NCBI GenBank assembly: GCA_019155185.1
Contig: CM032816.1
Coordinates: 2,891,418 to 2,955,417 of the forward strand
Length of the DNA: 64,000 nt
DNA from: Beaufortia kweichowensis
Taxonomy: Eukaryota; Chordata; Actinopteri; Cypriniformes; Gastromyzontidae
Direction of reading: 5' to 3'
Shown: positions 8,315-19,500 of the stretch, piece by piece
Position numbering within the stretch: position 1 is the stretch's first letter
Layout of the letters: each line of letters begins with the position of its first letter
Program-made: the position numbers and the translations under genes
Notes under the pieces: generated by a model
Database searches by the model: none
The model's input: only the letters and a program-made list of their open reading frames with translations
What the model was told of the DNA's origin: nothing

Positions 8315-10749
8315 TCTGAGTCTCTGTGATCTGACAGAGAAAAGTTGTTCATCACTGGCGTCAGTTCTCAGATCAAACTCCTCAAGTCTGACAGAACTGG
8401 ATCTGTATGGAAATAATCTGCAGGATTCAGGAGTGAAGCTGATCTCTGATGGACTGAAGAATGCAAACTGTAAACTGAAGATATTAGAGTAAGAAAATAC
8501 TTTAATCGTCTATGTGTGTATTTATATGAGTCTGATGGTGATTATTATTATTTGTAATATTAGTCATTTAATGTTCTTCTCTCTTTAGTTTGTTTAACTG
8601 TAATTCATTTCACAGTGTTCACCTCCTCCCTGTAGACCAACATTACCATCTTCACTTATTATAAACCACTTTGACTTTATTTCTGTCATACTGCTCATGA
8701 TGTAATCATTTTAAATTTGCTTAATTCACATCCAGCGTGAGGTCCAATCGAGTTATAATAATCATATATTTCATATTGTTGTAAATAAAGACTGTTTATA
8801 AAAAGTTCAGTATTAATGAGACACACAGAGACCAACTAAAGCCATCTAGATTAAGAAACTTTCTATAAATATCAAACGCTTTTGTTCTCTGTTTCATTAC
8901 AGTTGAACAACAAAAAAGACAAGCTATTTCCCCCATCCACTTTCTTATTAATGCCCAAAAACTTTATTTAAAGCATTTTAAATGTAAATGTAATAAATGT
9001 TACTATAATAGTGTTTCTGGAGTCGTTTGATCCTCCTTTGGTGAGATTTAATGTCTTCGTTTAAGACTCTTGATGTTCATCTAGTGATTTTAAGTCAGCT
9101 GTTAAGTCTGATGCTCTCTTCTCTTTTTTCTGTTCTTGTTCATTTTTTTTTGCTTATTTTTTATATCTGACTGTAACTAAAATGTGTAATTTAACACGTA
9201 ACAACTGTTATCTTATTATTTCTCTCTCAGTCTGAGTGGCTGTGATCTGACAGAGAAAAGTTGTTCATCACTGGCGTCAGTTCTCAGATCAAACTCCTCA
9301 AGTCTGACAGTACTGAATCTGAGTGACAATAATCTGCAGGATTCAGGAGTGAAGCTGATCTCTGATGGACTGAAGGATCCAAACTGTAAACTGAAGAAAT
9401 TAGAGTAAGAAAAAACTTTAAATGTCTATGTGTGTATTTATATGAGTCTGATGGTGATTATTATTATTTGTAATATTAGTCATTTAATGTTCTTCCCTCT
9501 CAGTTTGTTTAACTGTAATTCATTTCACAGTGTTCACCTCCTCCCTGTAGACCAACATTACCATCTTCACTTATTATAAACCACTTTGACTTTATTTCTG
9601 TCATACTGCTCATGATATAATCATTTTAAATTTGCTTAATTCACATCCAGCGTGAGGTCCAATCGAGTTATAAAAACCATATATTTCATATTGTTGTAAA
9701 TAAAGACTGTTTATAAAAAGCTCAGTATTCATTCTTTGGTAAAATTTTGTGAGATTTAATGTGTTCGTCTAAGACTCTTCATGGTAATCTAGTGATTTAA
9801 AATCAGCTGTTAAATCTGTTGCTCTCTTCTCTTTTTTCTGTTCTTGTTCATTTTGAGTGTTTTTTTTTTGCTTATTTTTTATATCTGACTGTAACTAAAA
9901 TGTGTAATTTAACACACAACAACTGTTATCTTATTATTTCTCTCTCAGTCTGAGTGAATGTAATCTGACAGAGAAAAGTTGTTCATCACTGGCGTCAGTT
10001 CTCAGATCAAACTCCTCAAGTCTGACAGAACTGAATCTGTATGGAAATAATCTGCAGGATTCAGGAGTGAAGCTGATCTCTGATGGACTGAAGAATCCAA
10101 ACTGTAAACTGAAGATATTAATGTAAGAAAATACTTATATCAGTAAGGTCAAGCATGTATGATAATGATAATTATTATGATTATAAATAGTAGTAGTTTA
10201 AAAGTGGAATTAATTTAACTGATTATTTTTCTCTCTGCAGTCTGTGTCACTGCAGTATTAGAGATGAAGGTTTTGTTTCTTTGGCTTCAGCTCTGAGATC
10301 AAACCCGTCACACCTGATAAAACTGGATCTGAGATTTAGCAATCCAGGAGATTCAGGAGTAAAACTGCTCTCTGATCTACTGAAGGATCCACACTGTAAA
10401 CTAAACAAACTACTGTGAGTTATTCATTCACTGGTTAAATTATGATTTTGTTATTTTAAATTATACTGTTTGGTGTTAAAAGTAAAAACATGTTTAAACT
10501 CTATTGTTGTATTAGTCTTGTTATGTTAACACTAGTGTTTTGTTCTCTCTTGGATTAACTGCTTGTATTGTTCTCATCTTTAAGTCACTCTGATAAAAGT
10601 ATTTGCTAAATTAATACACGTGTGTAATGGTGAATGTCATGAAAGATGATAAATATAAACATTATTCTGACATGTCTGTTGATAATGACTGTGTCATCGA
10701 GTGCATATATTAATATCTGACCTTTCTTTTCATGTTTTACAGTACTTAG
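8315..10749 (+). pseudogene. Orphan NLR LRR-exon array (3' part of an NLR-C gene lacking NACHT)
   Basis: Four LRR exons of exactly 174 bases (8315-8488, 9231-9404, 9949-10122, 10241-10414), each flanked by AG and GT sites, all in the same phase. Each encodes 58 residues of ribonuclease-inhibitor-type LRR (LTEKSCSSLASVLRS, then LxLxxNxLQDSGVKLISDGLK). The fourth is of the type DEGFVSLASALRSNPSHLIKLDL. A short last exon begins at 10743 and stops at once (TAG 10747-10749), 12 codons before the equivalent stop at 24934. The exons themselves are open, but no FISNA or NACHT exon lies upstream: homology to the intact gene's intron begins at about 8172, where the retroelement ends. So this is the tail of a broken NLR, or its front lies in the unresolved gap. 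Confidence 0.8.
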
Positions 10750-12229
10750 CCTCAATATGATTATCCAATATAAACTACAAGAGCTGTTTACTGTCTCATA
10801 CTGGACAAACATCAGCAGGAGTCAACAGAGCTCATCATGAGAGACGTCTGTCAAACACACAAACATGTACGTGTCTGCACTGATGATCCATTAGTGTCCA
10901 ACTCTCTCTTCTATTTAATATGAATTTTTTGTATATAATTATTGTTATGAAAATCTATTTGTATTTATTTTAACTATTAACAATAACGTTTCATTACTTA
11001 TTTTAGTTATTTGACTGCTATTCAAATATTTAATCTTGAGTCTGACACCTTTTCATAGTTTGTCATGATTAGATTAGAATTCAGCTATGAAATTTTAAAG
11101 TAAATAGTAAAAAAAATTCATTGCAGTGTAAACGCTGCCATTGTGTTTCATATGTGTACATTAACTGAAAACAATGTGATCCTTAATTCACAAAATAGAT
11201 CACAAACCCAATAAACCTTCAACTAAACCTGGACATTTCTCTGTGTTTGCTGAGTGAATAGTGTCTATTTGACACTGTTGTTTTAAATATTGTCAGATCT
11301 GTAAACATTGTAAATAATTCCCTGCTTACACTTTATTAATTCGTTCACGAAAATAAACCGCTTCTTTGCATCATTTGTCATTTTTAATTTTAAATATTTT
11401 AAATATTTTTTAAATATAGTGTTATTGGACACAACAACAGGACACAGTAGTTCACGCGGATTATTGTCATGTTTTAAAAGACACTCAGATCTACAGATGT
11501 TATAATACAGTAGAAATCAGTGTAAATCTCCTCCTGCTGGACACGAATGACTAAAATAAACTAACAATGACTGATTTCTTTTATTTTTTTAGTTATTTAG
11601 TGGTTGTGGGTGTCATTTTCTGTGTTGTTTTAGGATTGTTCAATCCTGAAGAGATTACTTCCGATTTAAGTGGTGACAAAAATGAAACAATAACACAATA
11701 TATCAGGTATAGATTATATTGGAGCCAATCATTGTACATTTGTATGTGGCCACTGGGTGGCAGTGTGATTTTGAGTGTGTTTTTGAGTAGCGTGCAGGGA
11801 TGGACAATGATCATGTGCTGTGACTTTAAGGTTGAACTTTGATGGGAAATATTTGTGAACAAGGAATACTCACAGCAAGTTGTTATGAGACAAACGCTAT
11901 TGGAGCACAAATAAAGAGAGACATTTGTTTGCATCTATTTCCGCGTTCACGGACTCTGTTTGTACGTGTCCTAAAACATGCTCACTCTTATTACCAAGAC
12001 AGCGGCTTAATGGAAGCCGTTACAGACAACTTATGTTTCCTTCATATGTGTCTGCACATATGCACGAAAAATATTTAGTATTAGTGTTCACATTTTCTGC
12101 TGCTTGTTTGTTTATTAAAACCTGCCCCATATAAGTATTATTTGATCAAATATAGAAACATTTCCCCACAATCTTGTCGCTTCCTAATATTTGGATAAAA
12201 GCGTCAGCTAAATGCCTAAATGTAAATGT
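10750..12229. other. Intergenic, repeats only
   Basis: No supported gene. Sequence near 10980-11110 resembles the J-C intron repeat at 3110-3220. The right end (about 12189-12229) has the tail ggataaaagcgtcagctaa plus tgtaaa repeats, which resembles the conserved 3' tail of many fish SINE/LINE families. Short open frames at 11567-12134 have no recognisable family. Confidence 0.5.
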
Positions 12230-12237
12230 AAATGTAA

Positions 12238-13150
12238 TAGTGATGGGTCGTTCTTGAACGATTCGTTCATTTTGAACGAATCTTTAATGTGACTCGGGAA
12301 GAACGAGTCGTCTCCGGGAGTGATTCGTTCAGTCGCGCATGCGCAACATCCTATAGGTTCTGTACTGGAATTAGTTCACCTGTTTCGAGGCTTCGGGTTT
12401 GAGTCGTTCGTTCATCACGTGACAGCCTCATACACTAACCAATGCAGTCAGAGCCGGAAAAGAATTGATTAGTTCACCTCCTGAGTCTTCGGGTTTGAGT
12501 CGTTCGTTCTTTTGTCACATGACCACTTGCCGGATCAGTAAAATACTATAAAGTAAAACTGTATTTTTTGTATGTTGGATCATATTTAGGAATTATCATA
12601 GAATTATCAAAATATGTGTAATAAGCATTTTCCTAGAAATAAAAATGGTCTGTTCATTTTTGTCACTATGTTTTTGTTACTGTTTCTTGAGGATCTGTGT
12701 TATTTTATAAATAAATAAAATCCTATTATAAATAAAATATTGATTGATTTGTCCTTTCACTGTCTTTGTCTATCAATAAACATATTATATAACTATATAA
12801 TAAAAAAATCCAAGCCTAAAAATACAAAGCACTTATAGTTTGTTCATTTTTACTCCAATTTTGACTTTTTGCTGGTATAATTGTTTCTCCTAGGCAGACT
12901 TGACATATTGGTCTAATATTTGTATAAGAAGATTGGTCAAAAAGGACACAATGACATAAAGTGAAAGCAAATAACATTTTGAATATGAATGATGAATGTT
13001 AGTTTAGAATATTAAGGTTGTGATAACGTCAACTTCAACAGTAACCCAAACTGACATAAAACTGGAGAGTTAAAGTGGAAAAGAACCATCGTGACAGAAA
13101 TTAAAAGCAATAATTGGAGACCAGAAATGCATCACATAACTGTACGAGTA

Positions 13151-13194
<44 letters not shown>

Positions 13195-13657
13195 CTATGC
13201 ACCCGTTTGTAAGGAAGGTTGTAAAATAACTAATTTCGCTGCCCAAAGCTGTCACGTCACGTGACAAAAGAACGAACGACTCAAACCCGAAGACTCGGGA
13301 GATGAACTAATCAATTCTCTTTCCGGCTCTGACTGCATTGGTTTAGCTTACGAGGCTGTCACGTGATGAACGAACCACTCAAACCGGAAGACTTGTCAGA
13401 TAAGAGGTGAGGTGAGCTAATCAAGACCCAGGTAAACGATGAATTAATCTTTTCTGTTTCTTATAGCATTATAGTTTGTATTGTTTGTAGTGTGATCAAC
13501 GTTTGCATAAGTAGTAGATGTGTTAGGAAAGTAGCACGTAACATTTTAATTATATTTTGCTAAAATGAACGAAATGACTCGAAAAAAGATTCGTTCATTT
13601 TGCTGAACGAGACTCAAAGGTCCGAGTCAGTAAAATAATCCGAACTTCCCATCACTA
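12238..13657. mobile_element. Non-autonomous hAT-like foldback element, 1420 bp
   Basis: The ends are inverted: TAGTGATGGG at 12238 and CCCATCACTA ending 13657. It is flanked by a perfect 8-bp direct duplication AAATGTAA (12230-12237 and 13658-13665), the size made by hAT transposases. Inside, long subterminal inverted stretches pair: about 12340-12525 with 13258-13440 (for example gggtttgagtcgttcgttc against gaacgaacgactcaaaccc). Many TTCGTTCA/TGAACGAA motifs lie near both ends. No transposase ORF, so it would move only in trans. The core is AT-rich and holds a (TAA)n microsatellite at about 13149-13192. Confidence 0.9.
13149..13192. repeat. (AAT)n microsatellite
   Basis: About 14 uninterrupted ATA/AAT units within the hAT-like element. 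Confidence 0.9.
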
Positions 13658-13702
13658 AAATGTAACCTGCTGTTGATGATGGTAAATATATGGGTGGGGT
13701 TA

Positions 13703-13729
13703 TGACGTCACTGCAGTAAAAATGAAACT
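13703..13729 (+). promoter_or_regulatory. CRE and ISRE-like motifs upstream of the TRIM gene
   Basis: A palindromic TGACGTCA at 13703-13710 and an AAAAATGAAACT at 13718-13729, one base off the interferon-stimulated response element GAAANNGAAACT. They lie about 130 bases upstream of a good donor (CAG then GTAAGTG at 13854) that would end a non-coding first exon. This suits an interferon-inducible TRIM promoter; inferred from motifs only. Confidence 0.45.
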
Positions 13730-14021
13730 TAACTGGATGAGCAACAGAACAGAAACATTCAGCCTTTCTAAACTATCGGTCTTAAATCTAGCAGTAGGAT
13801 ATTTCTTCAGTCATTGTAAAAGTGTAGTGAACACATCTGATCATCTTTTGCAGGTAAGTGACAGAACACAGATTTCAGAACAGATTTATAATGTTATTGC
13901 TCTGGTAAAATCCGTTATACGACAAACTGGAGTCAGATGGACCGAAACTGTTTTTAGCATGTCAAATATGTTAGCTGCTTTATAATTGTTTCCTGATATA
14001 TTTTCATTATTTTTCGCAGTC

Positions 14022-16290
14022 ATGTCATCCTCCAGTGATCCAACGACTGAGAGACTTTTGTGTTCAATCTGTCTTGACGTGTTTAATAATCCAGTCAGCA
14101 CTCCGTGTGGACACAATTTCTGCAAGTCGTGCCTAAAGAAGTGTTGGGACAACAGTCAAGACTGCTGCTGTCCATATTGTAAAGAAACATTTACCCAGAG
14201 ACCTGATCTCAAGATTAATACGACACTCAGAGAACTTGTGGATGAACACAAGAAGAAAATTCATGAGAAACAAGCTGAAGTTTTGTGTGACATCTGTGAG
14301 GAAGGAAAGCTAAAGGCTGTGAAGTCCTGTCTGGTGTGTCAGATCTCTTACTGCAAAACTCACCTGGAGCCTCATTTGAGAGTGACAGGTTTACGGAAAC
14401 ACAAACTGATTGATACTGCGAATAATCTGCAGGATTTCATATGTCAGAAACATGAGAGACCTCTGGAGATGTTCTGTAGAGATGATCAGACATGTGTGTG
14501 TTTTATATGCACTGTGAAAGACCACAAGAACCACAACACTGTTCCTTTAGAAGAGGAGAGTGAAGAAAAGAAGGTAAAAGTTATTAACTTTACTAAAAAT
14601 ATTGACCATATACTTTCCTCTGTGAATCACAAAAGCAGAATGTTCATGTTGATTTTCTCTATATAACTAATGCACACAGTGTCCTAAAAAGACTAAAAAC
14701 TCCATACGATAACTTCTCCAAGGAGCAGAACAAAATTTATATGATTATTCACTGTAAATATTTCCATAATTCACACGTGCAAATATTCAAGTTTGAGGTA
14801 ACATGATGGATAACAATCAGATTTTGGATGAACTGCTCTTGATGAACTCCATTTAAATTATTCAATCAATAGTTTTTCTTGGATTATAAAAATCCATGTT
14901 ATGATGTAATGTGTCTGTGTTGTTCTTTCTTTAGATTCAGCTGCAGCAGATGATCCAAGACAGAATCAAGAAGATTCAAGATATCAAACATTCAGCAGAA
15001 CTCAGAAAAGTGAGTTATTGAAAACTACTGAAAGGTTCAATATTTGAAATATAATGTTTCAATTTGCCTTGTAAATAAAGTTTGTTGCCATTTGTTGATG
15101 TGGTTGACCAGAGAGACACAGAGAAGGAGAAAGCAGCCAGTGTGGAGATGTTCACTGATCTCATCAGGTCCATTGAGAGATGTCAGTCTGAACTGCTGGA
15201 GATGATGGAGGAGCAGCAGAAACATGATGAAGATCTCATTAAAGATCTGGAGCAGGAGACCAATGAGCTGAAGAGGAGAAACATTGAGCTGGAGCAGATC
15301 TTATACACTGAAGATCATCTCAAACTCATACAGGTCACTGCAGCTCTCTCATATGAGGTTCTTCTCTTCTGTGAGTCTCTTCATGCTGATGTTCTTCTCT
15401 CTCCTGCTGTAGATTTACTCATCCATGTGCAGCCCTTTAAACACCAAGAACTGGTCTGAGATCAGTATGAAGAGTCACGTGAGTGTTGAGAAGTTAAGGA
15501 GATCTCTGATTGAACTGCAGGAGAATCTACATGAGAAGCTCAGTGATGCTGGTAGGTGAAGATCAAATACACAACAGAGATTATTTTAAGGGCAACTAAA
15601 AAAGATCAAATTCATTTGTTTAATTTAAAACTAAAAAAAATTATGCACAGAAATACCTGCAGATAGTGTTCAGCCTATACAGAAAGCTTCAGATTTGATT
15701 CTGAATCCTCTAAATATCATCACACACACATACATTAATCAGAGAGAAACACAATGTAAATTATTTGTATATAAGCATACAGCTTGCTTATAATTGCAAA
15801 TATAAATCACGACAGCAGACATGTGGTGATGTTTTATTGTCTTTGTGTTTACAGTGTACAGTTCTCTCGTATACTACAATAGTTTACATTTATGTCAGAT
15901 TATTAATGTGTCACAGTTGTGATAATATCCCAAACATCATCATCTCAAAGTTGTGATTCATATTCTCTGATCTCTCTCTCAGTGGATGTGACTCTAGATC
16001 CTGATACAGCTCATCCAAATCTCATCCTGTCTAAAGATGAGAAACAAGTGATACATGGAGACGTCAAACATCATATCCCAGATAATCCACAGAGGTTTAA
16101 TCACTGTGCAAATGTATTGGGAAAGGAGGGATTCTCATCAGGAAGATTTTATTATGAGGTGCGGGTGAAAAGAAAAACTAAATGGATTTTAAGAGTGGCC
16201 AGAGAATCTATTAACAGGAAGGGACAGATCACACGGACACCAGATATGTGTGTGTGCGCACACGAATGTGGAGTGAGGAAGAGAGTGTGA
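14022..16290 (+). CDS. TRIM protein (RING, B-boxes, coiled coil, truncated PRY/SPRY)
   Basis: Exons: 14022-14573 (ATG 14022, two bases after an acceptor), 14935-15009, 15112-15333, 15413-15551, and 15983 to either the stop at 16288-16290 or a donor at 16273. Exon 1 (184 residues) has a C3HC4 RING (CSICLDVF at 14-21, CGHNFC at 29-34, CPYC at 50-53), a B-box1-like region (89-118) and a B-box2 (141-173, ending DHKNHN). The middle exons give a coiled coil (EKEKAASVEMFTDLIRSIE). The last exon starts VDVTLDPDTAHPNLILS, a typical PRY, continues through FSSGRFYYEV into SPRY, then fails after RKGQITRTPD: the rest of B30.2 (about 80-90 residues) is absent. By family it is an E3 ubiquitin ligase of the expanded fish TRIM group linked to antiviral signalling. 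It may splice into the NLR exon at 16530 (see findings). Confidence 0.8.
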
Positions 16291-16529
16291 ATCTGAAATC
16301 AAAAGTCGCAGTGAGGTGTAAACATAACATGCATGTCATTTGTTAAGTATATGTGGCTCATTCTTCTTTGTCCTTTTGGTCCATGAACTGAGACCATTAA
16401 AAATAATCACAGACGGTCTCATCACTTCTCCTCAACAGAGTCTTCTATGTGTATGTTCACAACTGTTGAACAGTAACATTTTCATTAATATGTAAATAAA
16501 ACCCTTTTGTGTTTAAACAATAATTTTAG

Positions 16530-19500
16530 GATCTTGAGCATAAAATCATCTCTCTGATGAAGAAAGAGCTGAAGATCTTTAAGACACTACTGAGTCCTGA
16601 TTCCCCATCATGCTGTGAGAGAGAGGAGGAGGAGGATGAAGATCAGATCAGGGAGGATCTTCTGAAGATCACACTGAACGTCCTGAAGAAGATGAAGCAG
16701 ACAGACCTCACCAACAAACTACAGACCAGTAAGAGATTTATTAATTCATTTCTATGGATTATCTACTTTTATTTTACATATTTCATGCATTCACATTCAT
16801 TTTCCTTTTCTTTGCACATCAGGACTTGCACCTTTGCACATGAAGAAACACAAATCCAGACTAAAAGAAAGATTTCAGAGAATTAATGAAGGAATATTAA
16901 ATCAAAGAAGCTCAACACTTGTGAATGAGATCTACACAGAGCCGTACATCACAGAGGGAGGGAGTGGAGAGATGAATAATGAACATGAGGCGAGACAGAT
17001 TGAGACAACATCCAGAAGATCAGACACACAAGAAACAGCAATCAAATGCAATGACATCTTTAAAGTCTTATCTGGACATCAAGTCATCAGAAGTGTGTTG
17101 ACTAAAGGAGTTGCTGGAATTGGAAAAACCGTCTCTGTGCAGAAGTTCATTCTGGACTGGGCTGAAGGAAAAGCAAATCAGGATGTTCACTTCATATTTC
17201 CACTTCCTTTCAGAGAGCTGAATCTGATGAAACAGAAAAATATCAGTCTGATGGATCTTCTTCATCAGTTCTTCACAGATACAAAAGAACTGAGATCAAG
17301 AGACTTTGATGATTATAAAGTTCTGTTTATCTTTGATGGTCTGGATGAGTGTCGACTTCCTCTAGATTTTTCCAACAATCCGAGTTTGTTTGATGTAAGT
17401 GAATCAGCCCCAGTGGATGTGCTGCTGACCAACATCATCAAGAGGAATCTACTTCCTTCTGCTCTGATCTGGATCACCTCTCGACCAGCAGCAGCCAATC
17501 AGATTCCTCCTGAGTGTGTGGATCAGCTGACAGATGTACGAGGCTTCAATGACCCTCAGAAGGACGAGTATTTCAGGAAGAGAATAAATGATCCGAGTCT
17601 GGCCGACACAATCATCACACACATCAAATCATCTAGAAGTCTGTACATCATGTGTCACATCCCAGTCTTCTGCTGGATTTCAGTCACTGTTCTAGAGACA
17701 ATGTTGAGTGAATCAGAGAGAGCAGAGATCCCCAAGACTCTCACTCAAATGTTCACACACTTCCTGATCTTTCAGACCAAACTGAAGAGCCAGAAGTATG
17801 ATGGGAAATGTGAGATAGATCTTGAGCAGCCTAGAAAGAGTCTTCTGTCACTGGGAAAACTGGCTTTTCAACAGCTGGAGAAAGGGAACCTGATCTTCTA
17901 TGAGGAGGACCTGAGACAGTGTGACATTGATGTCAGAGACGCAGAGTACTCAGGAGTTTGTACTCAGATCTTCAGAGAGGAGTTTGGACCGTTCCTGGGG
18001 AAGGTCTTCAGCTTTGTGCATCTGAGCGTTCAAGAGTTTCTCGCTGCTTTATTTGTGTTTCTTTTATTTTCTCAACAAACATCAGGACTCAGCGAATCAA
18101 ATATGAGTGATTTACTGAAGAGTGAAGTGGACAGAGCCTTACAGAGTGAGAACGGACATCTGGACCTTTACCTCAGATTCCTTCTGGGTCTCTCACTGAA
18201 GTCCAATCAGATAATCTTACGAGACCTGATGACACAGACAGGAAGAATCTCTGACAGCAAACAGGAAATAATTAAGTACATTAAGATGAAGATCAGAGAG
18301 AATCTCTCTCCAGAGAAATCCATCAATCTGTTTCACTGTCTGAATGAACTGAATGATCATTCTCTAGTGCAGGAAGTCCAAACATACCTGAACAGAGGAG
18401 ATAACTGTAGTCTGTCTGGAGTCAGTCTGTCTCCTGCTCAGTGGTCAGCTCTGGTGTTTGTGTTACTGACCTCAGAACAGAAGCTGGATGAGTTTATACT
18501 GAAGAAATATGAGCCATCAGATGAATGTCTTCTGAGACTGCTGCCAGTGATCAAAACATCCAGAAAAGCTGAGTGAGTCATTAAACTGCATTTTAATCTC
18601 ACAACTAAAACTAAAGAGTAAAGTTTAGTTCATGAATGTATAGTTTGTAAATGTCTGATTATAAACAGTCTCTTACAACAGAGAACTAACTGTATGAGTG
18701 TAAAAGTCAACTTTTACTCATCTGACTAAACTGATGTGATGTTTTACTTGTTGGTGTTGATGATTCTTCACATACACCAGGTGTCTCATTTATAAAACTG
18801 TGCGTAGGATCCCTACTAAAAGTTTACGTGGCTCAAAGCCTAAAATGAAAAGTTGCATCAAAAATATTCGATTTATAAAACTCCTGCGTATGCACACCTG
18901 TAAGCAATGTTCCTTTATAAATCACAGATCACCCCAGATGTGCTGATCTCGACGATGAACCAGCCTCATATCCGTAAACTGAAGATATTAGAGTAAGAAA
19001 ATTTTAACCATAAATAGTCTATGCAAATCACCTCATGACTGCTGATCGGCATGTAAATGAGACTGGAATCCCATATATACCTGGAAAACTGGCATACAAA
19101 TCAGTGGACAGCAAATTTAAGACGAAAATGTTATAGTGAACACTTGGTTTTGTTATGAACACCACAATAGTTAGGACCGATGATGAGTAACAAATGTGCG
19201 ACAGCTTAATGGCTGTATTTGCAGACTTTGACATTTTATGATATATGTAGCCTACATTATTTAAGGAAAATATTTCGTTCTGCAGTTCTCTAATAAAAGT
19301 GTATTTCATGCTATTCTGTATCACATATAGTCTATAAATATCATCTCCTTCTGTTCTCTGTTTCATTACAGTTGGACAATGTGACTGTAAGGCAGCGCTG
19401 ATTAATGCTTTTTTTTTTTTTTAAATAAATTTTGATTACTAGATGTATATAAAACAATTGGCACAAATAACACTGTTGGATTTAATCTTCATGATAATGT

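Noticed and set aside
11567..12134. Several 70-110 codon ORFs on both strands between the left LRR array and the hAT element
   Set aside because: No family pattern, no splice context, next to SINE-like tail sequence; likely chance or repeat-derived.
16397..16477. Possible small extra exon or alternative NLR start between the TRIM and NLR exons (aacagagtcttctatgtg, then gaacagtaac)
   Set aside because: Phase does not fit the exon at 16530 and there is no domain signature; not strong enough to list as a gene start.
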